Shown here piece by piece: positions 12,180 to 23,900 of a stretch of 64,000 nt of DNA. The stretch is from Candidozyma auris (taxonomy: Eukaryota > Ascomycota > Pichiomycetes > Serinales > Metschnikowiaceae). The first letter of the stretch is position 1; every line of letters starts with the position of its first letter. The position numbers and the translations under genes are program-made. The notes under the pieces are model-generated. The model saw only the letters and a program-made list of their open reading frames with translations, did not search any database and had not been told where the DNA came from. The stretch covers positions 496,001 through 560,000 of the forward strand of contig NC_072817.1 in NCBI RefSeq assembly GCF_003013715.1. Reading direction: 5' to 3'.

Positions 12180-14339
12180 GTATTTTTAAACTTAGAAATA
12201 GACATATGATTTTTTTATCATTCTATCTCGTACCCTGGCATGGATCCTCTCGAAAGTAGAATCCGCTCTTTCGTATATAGTTTTCCAATCCAATTGGCTA
12301 ATTGAAACGCCACAATAGATACGACATTTAGGAAGGGTCTTGAAAGCGGCGAAGAGAAAAAGAATAAAAAAAAAAGTAAAAACAAAGAACCAGCGCTTAC
12401 TTGAACTTCAACATTGATAGAAATCAAACAAGTCACATCATGTAGTTCAAAATAACATAAAAACGCGGTGAAACCCTCAAGACTCATGCAGAAACATTGG
12501 ATAACTAAAAAGATTGCGTGAATAAAAAGCCCTTTAGACATAGTAACTTATCAGACAATCAAGGATTAAAGTATAATGTCTGTTTCAATGTTGGTGTGTC
12601 AAGGAATATAAACAGGCACACAGTCAGATGAAGCGTCGTGCAATTGCATGGGCCTCAACATACATTTAACGACAAGATATTTTTATATGTGCGAATTAGA
12701 ACTAGACTCACAAAAACGAATCAAAAGATATATTCTCTACACGGTTTTTCAGCTTACGCAGAGAAGATGCGTTCTTTACTCAATCATGATCCCGAGTGCA
12801 TTGTAGACGTACATTTCATCTGAAAAGCAATTGAATAATAAATAACCGTAGCCCACAACCAATAATTAACAAAGGAATGAAGCGAGAATCCATCTTCAAT
12901 TCTCCAAGGATAGGTATCGCTTTTGCATCAACTATTTCGACCTGTGTAGCAATTCTTCATTTTTGATATCGACCATCTTGTACGGTGATCTTGGGATTGC
13001 ATTTGGATAACTTTGATTGAATGTAAAGTAATTTACAGCATAATAACGATCTGCGGCAGGTCATTGCTTCTGTTGTTGCTGCACTTGTATGTAGTTTAGA
13101 GTTACAAATCTTAATCGCCACAAGTTATGGGGATAGAATACTGTTACCAGATTGCTTATATGTGTGCCTAATAAAATTCTACGAAACTCTCAATCGTAAT
13201 GAAGAGTTGAGAAGAATCTGGATACGTTCAGTTACTAATTTTTCGGCTCTATTTGTATCCCACAGACAGCAAAGTGTTGCAGTCATAATTCTTGCACAAG
13301 ATTGGATAGAATCGCACATGGTCTTGACATTTAAAACCGTAGGTAACGAAATAATGAATGATTTCAGTATATTCATTAATACCACACCTCTGTTTGAATC
13401 GAGCTTATAGTCTTGAGATTCTATATTTCGCTATATCTTATACTTAAAAATAAAAGCTTTTTTTTTTTGTTACCTCGTTATGAATATGCAGTCGGTTTCC
13501 ATTATCGTGCATTTTTTCTCCATTACTTTTATTTACATCCTTTGGTGATAACAACACTTTGGAATTGTCTTTTGAGTCAAAATTCTTTACCTTTCATGAA
13601 ACTAATTTGTCTGCCCTTTAATATTTTTTTATACCATCGATTCACGACTTCTCTATGCTCCGGAAGCCAACCTCTGCGAGATCATTTTACCGACATGTCA
13701 AGTTACTTAAAAATCTGCAATTCTGAAATACCCAGATACTTTTCACGTTCTTCTTATATTATATGTGAAGTAATGCAAATGCGGAAACGACGAAGTTTCA
13801 AGTGATCTCACTGAATTTCTACAATTAGAGTCATGTTCTTGAATTGAGGATCATCTCCTGTGCCTCTTGCCAGGGTGCTCAACGGTTCACTCAAACCTTA
13901 TCTGTGTTATGCCGTAAACCTTCCTGTCACTGAACGATAAATTTGTTTATCTCCAACTCATAGAAATCACAACTAACTTTTAGACAATTGATCTTCATAA
14001 TCGAATCTTTGCACCAATGTCTTTGTGTTATGCTGTTTCACTCACCTATTGCACTGACGAAACTTTTTGTGAAAACAAAAAAAAAAAAAAAATAGAAGAG
14101 AAAAGAATAGAAAAGTAAAGAAAAGAAGAGAAAAGATGAATACATAATATACATAAAGAGAGTGCGTTCACTGGTTGTAATAAATGACTCTATCATCAAA
14201 TAATTGCAATGAATCTCGCAAGGTCAGTTTAATAAAGCATCGGATATCTTCGGATAAGACTGATTGGAAAAACGAAAAATGAGGTGAAAAACGCCCACAT
14301 TGATGTACAGGGAAAAGATTCTAACGGTTCGTTACCGTT
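12180..14339. other. 2.2-kb AT-rich block without a convincing gene
   Basis: Only short, unrecognisable ORFs occur here, the longest 130 and 107 codons, both rich in Phe/Leu/Ser from T-rich DNA. Several 60-base lines counted by eye (12361, 12661, 13441, 13501) are about 28% G+C, clearly below the flanking genes. A poly(A) run (14077-14092) leads into a purine tract of GAAAAG-like units to about 14135. It may be a long MDP1 regulatory region, a replication origin, a centromere core or a noncoding transcript; the sequence alone does not decide. Confidence 0.6.
14077..14136 (+). repeat. Poly(A) run and polypurine tract
   Basis: A run of 16 A (14077-14092) is followed by imperfect GAAAAG/GAAGAG units to about 14135, almost free of pyrimidines. 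It lies about 200 bases upstream of the MDP1-type gene. Such tracts usually exclude nucleosomes. Confidence 0.7.
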
Positions 14340-14861
14340 ATGTGGCCCAAAGCAATTGTGTTGGACTTGGACTATACCATATGGCCATGTTGGTGTGACA
14401 CACATCTTTCTTTGCCGTTATCAAAAGCTCTGAAGACTGGTATCGAAGATGGCAGAGGGTTTAAATTGTACTTATTTGACGATGTTAGCTCCATAGTGAA
14501 ACTTCTTTCTAATAGCGGTGTGATATTGATTGCTGCAAGTCGAACAGCAAGACCTGACATTGCAGAAAAATTGCTTACGTTATTTCATATAGATGACAAG
14601 CCTTTGATTAGCTTTTTCCGCTCATTGCAATGGGGTCAAGGTTCGAAGATCAACCACGTGGAAAAGGCTGCATGTGAACTCCACATTGAAGAAGAGCTCA
14701 GAAGAGGTGATGTCATTCTTTTTGATGACGAAGCACGAAACCGCGATGTTGAAGAAGTCAACTGCTATTTCTTTAAAATTAACCAAAATGAGGGGTTAAC
14801 ATTCCCTGTGTTCAATGAAGCTTTAGAAGTGTGGAGAAAAAGTCGGTTCGGATGTCTGTAA
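14340..14861 (+). CDS. Magnesium-dependent acid phosphatase, MDP-1 family (HAD)
   Basis: A 173-residue HAD-superfamily phosphatase of the MDP-1 type, like yeast YER134C. The nucleophile motif is DLDYTIWP (residues 9-16, with D9 and D11 as the catalytic pair), motif II is in AASRTARP near residue 67, and the acidic motif III is FDDEARN near residue 125. Family members dephosphorylate phosphotyrosine and sugar phosphates in vitro and have been linked to repair of glycated proteins; the physiological substrate is not shown by this sequence. The start at 14340 gives the usual short N-terminus. The preceding 2.2 kb lacks a clear gene. Confidence 0.88.
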   Translation: MWPKAIVLDLDYTIWPCWCDTHLSLPLSKALKTGIEDGRGFKLYLFDDVSSIVKLLSNSGVILIAASRTARPDIAEKLLTLFHIDDKPLISFFRSLQWGQGSKINHVEKAACELHIEEELRRGDVILFDDEARNRDVEEVNCYFFKINQNEGLTFPVFNEALEVWRKSRFGCL

Positions 14862-15388
14862 ATGAACCCAATATTCGAACTGCCCTATAGGCCAAAATTT
14901 GATGAGATTGCTAACTATGAGCGCAAGAACGATCTTGCGTAATATTGTAAAATCGAGGTTTACTTGGGGTGATGTGCTAGCATCTTGGCTTTCCTTCAGC
15001 AATTGCTGCAAACTTTGATAATTTGACTTTCCGGAGAGAGATTGCTCAATAAATCTAGTTTAGATATATCGATGCTTGCGGAATTTGCCTGGCCCACATT
15101 GAATGAATAACTTTCATCTATCAAGAATGACTCCATTTCTGAAGTGATATCAAAGTCCGATTAATGAAAGAGGTGATGATATAGATCTAAACTAAGATTT
15201 TAAAACAGGATGTGCTCTGAACTCTTAATTGTAATTCTTGATAGGATTACGTTTCATGTTTCCTTTGCAATTAATCAGCGGTCCCATCATTGAAAGTGAA
15301 TCTGGTATACAGGTTTTGAACCTTTACCCCACAACTCGGACCAAATCACTTATTTAAGTTGTCAAATTAACCTAGAAGGAGTACAGCC
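14862..15388. other. Intergenic spacer, MDP1-type gene to ZZ-domain gene
   Basis: No gene is supported. A weak box C/D-like arrangement (GTGATGA near 15172, CTGA near 15216, short complementary flanks AAGAG/CTCTT) is present but spans only about 48 bases and is not convincing. Confidence 0.4.
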
Positions 15389-16744
15389 ATGCATTCCACT
15401 ACTGTCAGTCACGAAACGACGGCTTCTCTTCGAGTCAATATAAATGGTAGCACCGAGACAGACATATTTACCGTGTCAAAGTCTGTGTTGCTTCATCTTG
15501 AAAGTAAAGAGGGGTGTCTCGAACTACTTCGGAAGTTATACAGTTCAAGGCATGAGTGGCGAAAGCTAAAACCTGAATTCGTGAAATTATTGCGAAGTTC
15601 CAAGAAGCATAAAACTTATATGCCGCTTGAGAATGTGCCCGACTTTCGAGAGATGAAGAGAAGTTTAAAAGTGAAGAATTATGTTAGCGTTTTGTTGCTT
15701 TATGATAGGACAAGTATCATTGACAACCAAATTAAAAGACTTCCTGATGATGTCTTACTGAGCCTGATTTCACAAACCTCCGAGACCAGAAAGCTCAATA
15801 GTTCTGCCCTGGTGTCTAGTCCTCTCCATCGAAACATTGTTAATGATAGCTCGTATCTTATGGCCTTCTGTGATCTCTGCTTTCCAGAGCAGTTCTTTAA
15901 GGAAGTAAATGGAGTATGCTTCAAGTGCACTGTTTGCAATGATTTCGTACTATGTGAAACCTGTATCAACAGACTTGAAGTTCCCTGTCACCGAGAAAAA
16001 CACCCAATGATGCTCATAAATCTATATAGTAGTAGAGCAGTTAAACCTAAGAACTACAGAATAACTGATGAAATCATCTCCCCATCCCATCCAATCTTTG
16101 CTGGTGGCAACGACGTATTCCAAGAAACGTCATCGAATCGGATGATACACCAAGTAACGAATCACTCAGTGATGATTACATCCAGTTTCGAAGAGATGTG
16201 GTGTATATTAACTCCCTTTACAGATGATCTCGCAGAGATGCAACTTCACAACCATTCAGGTGCGTTATTCGCGAGCGATCATTTGAGAATAATTTTCACT
16301 GATTACAATGCTTCATGGAAGCATTCAATCAGAATGGAGAAACCTATGATTATCCCGCACTCTCAATCACTTACAATTCATATGAAGACGACTACTGAGT
16401 CGTTGAGCAAAACTCACTGCATCACCCTAGTGAAAGATGATGGGCCTGTTTTTAACTTTACTCGCACAAAGCAGCCTTCGATCATGAAATACTCTCTTTG
16501 TGCAAGTAGCGGGGTATCCGTACCTGAGCAGGCTCTGAAGAAAACAATGAATGTAGGGGCCGAATCGGGACGGGTACAATTGATGCCCGACCTAAAACTC
16601 TGTCCTTTGACTGAACCTTTCTCACACTTGACCACTGTGATGAAGCCCTATTCAACTGCTGTGGAACACGGTGCTACAAACATTTACGAGAGCGACAACT
16701 TTGATGAGTTTGAGATTATTTCGGACGTGGAAAATGTAGCGTAA
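15389..16744 (+). CDS. ZZ-zinc-finger selective autophagy receptor, Atg19/Nbr1-like
   Basis: A 451-residue protein with one ZZ finger at about residues 161-206: C161/C164, then C180-x2-C183-x5-C189-x2-C192, and H201/H205. Its extreme C-terminus is acidic with an Atg8-interacting motif, FEII at 441-444 in the context DEFEIISD. A ZZ domain plus a C-terminal AIM is the hallmark of Nbr1-type cargo receptors, whose Saccharomyces member is Atg19 in the cytoplasm-to-vacuole pathway. The N-terminal 100 residues may be a degenerate PB1-like segment, which is inference, and about 230-370 is beta-rich with no identifiable FW domain. It probably links vacuolar hydrolases or other cargo to Atg8 and Atg11. 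Overall sequence divergence is high, so orthology is not certain. Confidence 0.7.
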   Translation: MHSTTVSHETTASLRVNINGSTETDIFTVSKSVLLHLESKEGCLELLRKLYSSRHEWRKLKPEFVKLLRSSKKHKTYMPLENVPDFREMKRSLKVKNYVSVLLLYDRTSIIDNQIKRLPDDVLLSLISQTSETRKLNSSALVSSPLHRNIVNDSSYLMAFCDLCFPEQFFKEVNGVCFKCTVCNDFVLCETCINRLEVPCHREKHPMMLINLYSSRAVKPKNYRITDEIISPSHPIFAGGNDVFQETSSNRMIHQVTNHSVMITSSFEEMWCILTPFTDDLAEMQLHNHSGALFASDHLRIIFTDYNASWKHSIRMEKPMIIPHSQSLTIHMKTTTESLSKTHCITLVKDDGPVFNFTRTKQPSIMKYSLCASSGVSVPEQALKKTMNVGAESGRVQLMPDLKLCPLTEPFSHLTTVMKPYSTAVEHGATNIYESDNFDEFEIISDVENVA

Positions 16745-17252
16745 ATAATTTGATGTTGTACTTGTTCGATGCATATCTCACGTACAGCATACCTTTTGTT
16801 GAAAATACTACTGTAAGGTAGACAGGACGTCACACGTGACCGTATGGGCAGTGGAAGGAACAAGAGTTGCCTGTCCAAAGAGATCCTTCTTGGAGGTACT
16901 GGAAGTAGTTGAAGACATATTCGAGTTGATAAAGCTATAAACCTAGTAGAACGGATATGAGTAGGTTTTCCTCTAGAGAAAGGATAAAGCATGAAAAGAG
17001 AGCTCATACTTATAGACGAGAGAAATAGGAGTAAGGGAAGGTCTGGAACTCCTATGATTAGATGAACCTTCCTTCGTCAATGTGTCATAAGAGAATTATC
17101 CCTTCCAGGTATTCTCGTCTAACTCATGCACAAGTTGTTCTTCGTCAACTTGAGCTAGACCTGTACATCCGAAATATGATGCACAACACCTTTTTATCCT
17201 GCATATTAGTTCAGAACTCAAGAATCGGTAAAGAAGTTCAGCCTTATCGAGC
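16745..17252. other. Intergenic spacer before the NHP10-like gene
   Basis: No gene is supported. The spacer contains CACGTG at 16833-16838, within CACACGTGAC. Confidence 0.4.
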
Positions 17253-17909
17253 ATGGTGAACATCAAAGAAGCAGCTCCCGAAAGTGAGGGTATGTACTTC
17301 CAAATTTATTATTTATTTCCTCGTGCTAACACAAAAGAACAAAAAATCAAGCAGAAATGCAGTGAGTTGAAGAAGAGAATACAGGAAGTTGAGGAGTGTA
17401 ATGAAGTGTCTCTTCTTGCTCTATCAAGGACTAGGGCCTCAATTAGACGATCTAGGATACAGCATGCTGTTCTTTTAGAGAGGCTTCAGGATCGTTTATC
17501 CTCCACATCTAGCGCAGAGCCGAACCGTCCGTGGCTGCCTGCGTACTTGGATGACAACTTTACTTCAAAGAAAAATTCAGGGCCACCTAATTCGAGCGTG
17601 TTGGGTTCCAAGGATAAGGTAGACAACCCTCAATCTCGTGAGATTTTTGACTACTTCAAATTTACTGAGGGTAAACAATATCAATCATCAAGCGAAGAGG
17701 TCAAGCATGAAATTCTTCGAAATAAATGGAACCAAATGTCTTCTGAGGAACGATGCACTATCGCCAAAAGGTTTGAGCTCGAACAATGTGAGACCAGAGA
17801 AAATCACATTTGCGAATCGAATGAAGTTGAACAAAAGAATACTGAATCGGAGGACGAGTTTTCATCTCGAGAGGTCGAACGGGAAATCAGGGCAAGAGAG
17901 ATTTCATAG
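17253..17909 (+). CDS. NHP10: INO80 complex subunit Nhp10-like (spliced)
   Basis: Exons 17253-17289 and 17338-17909 encode 202 residues. The N-terminal helix, with a stretch ending HAVLLERLQDRL (about residues 20-72), closely follows the conserved Nhp10 coiled region that docks on the Ies/Nhp10 module of the INO80 chromatin remodeller. The second half (about 125-180, ending KWNQMSSEERCTIAKRFE) aligns with the back of an HMG box, but the KRPxNAY opening of the box is replaced by a diverged stretch, so DNA binding may be weak. The acidic tail fits the family. The 48-base intron is in phase with no stop, so an unspliced message would add 16 residues. Convergent with UTP20, 66 bases away. Confidence 0.7.
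   Translation: MVNIKEAAPESEGMYFQIYYLFPRANTKEQKIKQKCSELKKRIQEVEECNEVSLLALSRTRASIRRSRIQHAVLLERLQDRLSSTSSAEPNRPWLPAYLDDNFTSKKNSGPPNSSVLGSKDKVDNPQSREIFDYFKFTEGKQYQSSSEEVKHEILRNKWNQMSSEERCTIAKRFELEQCETRENHICESNEVEQKNTESEDEFSSREVEREIRAREIS
17290..17337 (+). other. 48-nt in-phase intron of the NHP10-like gene
   Basis: Donor GTATGT at 17290, branch sequence TGCTAAC at 17324-17330, acceptor AAAAG ending 17337. The length is divisible by three and the intron contains no in-frame stop, so both spliced and retained forms can be translated. Confidence 0.7.
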
Positions 17910-17975
17910 TACAACATAATTTTATCTCTTACGCATCTTCGCTTTTCTGCATTGTCATTCTATTTCATTTGAACC

Positions 17976-20900
17976 TCAAAGTCTTCTCTTTTTCGCTTTG
18001 TAGAAGCCATTGTCATCTTTATTATGTTTGCGCTTTTCTCTAAATCGAGCATGTTTTTTCAATCTTCTCTCAGACGCCTTTTCCGGATTATCAATTAAGA
18101 GCTGTGCTCTCTCAGCTTTGCGCCTAGCTCGACGCTTGGATACTTCGGACGTTGCCGCAGTGAACATTTTAGTAAACTCGGATGTTCCGAGCCTCTCCTC
18201 AGCTATTTTAAAGCAACGCTGCTGAAGCTCCTCGACTGCATCGCCGTCTTCAGCATCTGCATTCTCGATCCCTTTGAATGTAGTCATATATTCTTGAGCA
18301 AACACTCGAAGCTTTTCGATTGACATAAGAACGGCAATGCCAATTGTCAATTCAAGCGCAGCAATTCTTGTCTCGCGTTTCAGTGGCTGGGAAAGGTTCC
18401 TTCTAAGCAAAGAAAGACATCGATATTCTATCATATCGGTTTGAAACTCGAAGGTGAATTCGTTTTCTGGCTCTTTTTCTGAAATATGATGACAATACTT
18501 GTAGGCGTTCTTTTCACAAAATTTGTAAATCATTTGAATGTTTCTCACCGATAGTTTACTTAAAGCCTCGGTAATATTAGGAGCAGCAAGCTGTCTCAAC
18601 AAACGGTAACACACGTTTTGAAGAAACTTTGGCTCTTTATATTCCATGGTATTTGCGCCCCGACTTAGCAAACAATAAAAGAGCTTCGAGCTGGAATGTC
18701 TAACCCATGAATGTGGATAAAGAAGGCAATCAGAAATTCGGTTCCAAAATTCGAGGCTTTCCTTCCATGGTGTCTTGTTGTGATTAATGTAGACGAATTC
18801 CAGGACGTCAAGGGCGATGTATATATTCTCCCATTGAAAGTTTTCAGATTCATCCGAAATAGACGATGAAAGATATTCTTCAATTACTTGCGAAGCAGCA
18901 ATATCAAGAGATTGACATTGCTCAAGTCCGTATTGTTCCAAATATATTTTGTATGTCACAAGACCACATCTTCGTAAGAGATCTTTCCTTGAGTTATGAA
19001 GCCAAGATATAACAAGCGATCTCAAAACTTCATGTTTAGATTGACTTGTTCTGGAAAAAAGCGCCTTAATCAAAGCAGAAGCCATTTCGCGGCATTTGGT
19101 CAGCTCGTCTATGACAGTCACTTTGGCAAGGCCAACGAAAAAGCTTGATGCATATGCATCGACGATAGATGAGGATGATTTCAAAACGATCGAATGAATC
19201 AACTCCATCACTGACTGACGACCACTAATCGTTGGATAAGCTAGATTTTCAATCATGAACTTGAAGCACAGTTCAAGCCGCTTTTCCCCTTGATTATACA
19301 GAAGCAAGAATTTGAAATAGAGTCTTCTTGCGATGTCTCTAATCTCTTGAAAGTGATTCACCACCATGATGCTTAAAATTCTATCCATCAAATCGTAGAC
19401 CTCCGCCAAATCGATTCGGCGTGCAAGAATGGCCCCTACGAGATCGAATGCTGCACTCTGATTTTCTGGATTTTCGAGATCAGGAGTGATCTTGGTAATA
19501 AGCGCCCGTACCACGTTATCCGTGCAAAAGCAACATCCCTTGTGCCTTAACGCAGTGGCAATGTACCTCAACGATACTTGCGACAGTTCGGCTTTCGTTG
19601 ATGGACTTTCCATAACAAATTCCACGGCCTTACTGAAAACTTCCTTAAAGAATGTGTCACGCTGCGCGTCAAAGTTCAACTTCACTATTGTTGTTGCTAC
19701 CTTCATCGATACAACGGTCAATGCCTCATTTGCTGAATTTATATTGCGAGACAATAAAGGAATGAAGCCATCCATGTTTTGAGGACTGAGTAGTTTTTTG
19801 TGCTTCCCGGTAATAGTTCGAAGTAACTCTAGGGCAATACGTTGAACATGATGGGTGTATTGGGCGTGATCATTGTCGATAGTTGAGGGTGCTGAATCAA
19901 GATTGACCAAGAAATGAGATTCATCCTTTTGAAAAGTTTTTCTGATACCTTCCTCATCTGAGCCTTGAATAGAAGATACGTGAATTGCGTAGCATAGAAT
20001 CAACATTTCTTTGGAATTCGCAGCCTCATTTTTTAGTAGACCCTGGGAGATTCTTCGCAAAAGTTCATCAAGCATTCTCTCCGTCTTTAACGGTAGCGAT
20101 TGCTTCAAAAGAGTCTTGATTGGGTTGAGAACTGTATCAAATTCACTTAGATCGAGCTTCGAGCAGAGAAGTTCCATGCTATCATAACTTTTCTTGGCTT
20201 TCACTTCTCTCATCTTGCTAACGTACCCATCTGCGTCCTTTTCCTTACCAGAAGCACCAAATATGTCCTCCATGATGATGTTGATAACTTCTGAAGCACA
20301 CAGATCAAGCTCTCCATGCTTCACGTTGGATATCAATTCACGAAGTAGTTCATGAAGAGTGAAGCTTAATACATGAATCTGTGATCCCCTAGAAAGGGCA
20401 GCCTTGAGTTCGCGGATGATGTATGGAAGAAATGTGGCACCCAAATGGCTTGCTGCTTTGCAAAGAGCCTTTCTAGCGCCATCTCTCAATTCCTGAGATT
20501 TTGATCTCAAGACCTGGCATGTACCGATCAAGACGCTCGGAAGTTCGCTTTTAACAATGTCGTTGGTCAACCGTAATAATGCCAACACGCACGCCTCGAG
20601 AAGCGGTAAACGCATTATGATAGTACTATCGTCTCTTTTCGAAAGGACTTTCTTCAACGGGTGAATAACTGTGTTCAACATGTTTCTATCGAGATCGGAC
20701 TCGGACAGAATGGATGCACAAGAGTTATCATGCTCAAAATAAGCAGATCCATTGCTAATGAGCTGCAAAACCACCTTACTTGCATCCTTGATGTGATCTG
20801 CATTGCTTGAGCAAATATTTATGTACTTGCGAAGAAAAGCGTTAAATGTGGGCCAAGGCAACACACAGGCGAGGGAGCCAAATGTCTTGTGAGCATCTTC

Positions 20901-23900
20901 TGTTAGATTCCTTGATTTCTCGTCCGTGCATAGTAAATAGTTCTCAAGCAATGGAATAATGTAGTACTCGACAGAGGAAGGTGACAATTCATGACGCCTT
21001 CCTATGAGATCACGCACAGCTCTTTGACGTGCAGTAATCTGGAGGTGTTGCATGTTAACGAAGAAGTCAAGCTCCTCATTCTCTGACCTTAAGCATTTCA
21101 AATCATTTAAGTTCGGCAATAGCTCTGAAAATAACGACAAGTTACCAAGTAAATCAAGATAGGCATTCCGGACATCGTCATTGTGGTTTGCGAGACCATG
21201 TCGAATGGCTGGATTGATAAAATAATCAAAATTTTCTTTAAACTTCTCTTTTGCTTGCGGCGAGTCGATTTTTGAAACATAAGTCACGAGATTTTTAATA
21301 GCTGCAGACGCATTTAGTCTAAGAATGCTCTCATCCTTATTGTCCATGTAAAAGAGAGAGTTTGCCACGAATAGACACCAAAAATCATACGGATTTGACC
21401 TGAAAAAATCCTCATTCAAACCATCAAACCCATCAAGAATCATATCAAAATTGTATGTGTCCGAATTATAGGATGCCCGACCATTGAGAAGACTCAAAAT
21501 TTTGGCTGAACTCGCTAGCTCGCCAAATTTTGAGGATAAAGAATCGATAAATGTGATCACAGCATTTCTTAAGCCATTGTCGTTTGAAAAGCGTAAAGTT
21601 GTTGAACAAGTCCAGATTGGCTGAGAAAATTCAGAGATTTCACAGTCAACTGATCTGACTATAATCGATAATGAAAGAAGGATGCTTACCTTATCCAGAG
21701 GCTTAATGTAGAATGATGACTTCTTCAAAGCGTTGCATGATGCACTCATGAATCTTAATTTATCATCATCACGTTTCAAAAAGTTTCCCTGAACGATGAG
21801 AAGCAAGAGTGTTGCGCATCTTGATAGAATATCCTTGTTTCTCGAATCTTGTAAAAATTGAGGTAAGCAATTAAACAATCCTTCAATCATGATTGCAAAA
21901 TATTGAACGGATTCATCGGTCATCAAACCTTGCTTGGTGAACACAGATATAAAGCTATCCAAAATGCTGATTACCACATCATCTTTGCAGTTTTTGTTTA
22001 CCAACAAGGATAGTACGGCTCTCAATGGTAGCCAGTCGTCCAACTTAAAGAATGACAAATAATTAGTCATTTCGACACGACTTAGAATGAAATCAAGTAG
22101 CGAGGATGTTTGTTCAGTATGTTCAGCTGCAAAATTTTCCATACGAGGTTGTAAAACGAATTCGTATAAGGCCGGCATCAAATCTTTCCAATTTAAGTCG
22201 GTTCCAGCGATTTTATCTAAAGTTGTCAAACACTTGAACGCATTTTGTCTCAACCCCTTGAGATTCACACCAGTGGTTTCCTCATCGGAAGAGTCGATTA
22301 ATTCTTGAGTGCAAATAAGGACGTAAACAAGTGGGAAGGAAGTCTCTGCAACAAGATCTTTGTACTTATAACCCAATGAATCATAAACTTCTGCAAGCAT
22401 GTTGATGAAACCAGCCATGGTTTTTGTATTTTTGAAGATAGTTGTCTTTCTCTCCCTGGACAGAAAGAATGTTTGCCATGGAATCCTGTTGCTCATCTGC
22501 GAAAGGAACATTTTGATGAATCTCCTAGGTAAATTGGGAAGCAATGTCGCAACCGTGAATTTTGCCCCTGTTCTTGCATGCTTTCGACCTGAGAACTGAA
22601 TCTTTCCGAAAAGGATTTGGACAATCACAGGAAAGACTACATTCTCGTCCGCTTCGTGAACTCGTCCACTAGAGTTATCTCCTACCAAATTCATCAACTC
22701 CTCTTTGAAAAGTCTTTCATCAAGAAGGTTGAACAAATTGTCGCGGTACTTCTCGGGTAAACAATCAAGGGCAAAGAGCGTCTTTAAAGCGACTTCTTGT
22801 AGATTCTTATTCTTTGAGCTCAAGGTTGACATGATGATTCTTTTGAGAGCATCTGCATGATTTCTCAACCTTAAAGAGCTGACAATGTTCAAAATAGTGA
22901 CTTTGTCCTCTGATGTCCACTCTTCATTTGAATCATTTGCGAACATGGAAAATGTGAGTTCTATGACTTCTTCAGTTTGGGACTTCACGAGCCTAGGAAC
23001 CACGCTTAAGCAGTAAAGTAATCTCGATCTTATGACGACACTAAACAGGTCTTGTTTTTTGTTCATTTGGCGTTCTCGACGGAGCCACAATGTGAGTTGC
23101 TCAGTATTCTGTGGTAAAAAATTGCAAACTCGGTAAGCGTAATCTTCAAATAAATGTTCGTCAAGCCTTAGAAATGAACTAAAATGGCTTACATTTTCTG
23201 TATCGCATCTGTTTCGATTACCATTCTGAGTCTGAGGTGTTCTGTGTGCCTGCTTTAAAAGAAGTGCACCCATGAATTCGTCAAATCTCGTATTCGTGAT
23301 GCTCTTGAGACCTTCATGCACGGCTTGCCAGCAAGGTTGAAACTTATTGGAGAGAAGCCCGATGACGTAATGAGATAGAACTTGAATCATTACAGTCAGT
23401 GTCTTCATGGCTGCGAATTGCCGAAAAACTTCAGATACCCTAGCTCTGATGTTGTTGGCATTTGATACATCTAATGAGATTTGATCTATCAACATAAACT
23501 GACTCAAAAGCGGTTCGTTCTCGGGGCAGGAAATCATGAGGATCTCAGTGCTGGCTAGGCGAAGTTCCTTATGTGAGGATGAAAGATTTCGTATACAAAA
23601 AGTAATAACGTCTGCCGAGATATATGCTTTAGAGCCGACAAATTGCCTCAATGAATTTATGTATACAACAGACTCTTTGCATACCAGTACTGTTTTGTTA
23701 ATGAAATCGACCATATTAAATCGACATTTTTCCTCAGTAGGATTTGCCAGGCATTTGTAATAAAGGTTGATTAGATGGCCAATGAGATCTGCTGCTTCGC
23801 TCACATTGTGACGGGACAAGACTGTGTCAAGTACATCGCATATTCTTTCAAGGTCACCGCTATCAAAACGGGCCGTGAGGTCAAGAATTTCACACTTCCA

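Noticed and set aside
12218..13805. Minus-strand 107-codon and plus-strand 130-codon frames in the MET3-MDP1 gap
   Set aside because: Composition reflects T-rich and A-rich DNA, with no motifs. They look like chance frames.
15172..15219. Box C/D snoRNA-like arrangement (GTGATGA ... CTGA with AAGAG/CTCTT flanks)
   Set aside because: Only about 48 bases long, shorter than real yeast C/D snoRNAs, and the would-be guide has no clean rRNA match I can recall.
14862..15388. tRNA-like B-box matches (TTCGAA/TTCAAA) in spacers
   Set aside because: The T-stem does not pair and no A box or cloverleaf can be drawn. No tRNA was found in any spacer checked.
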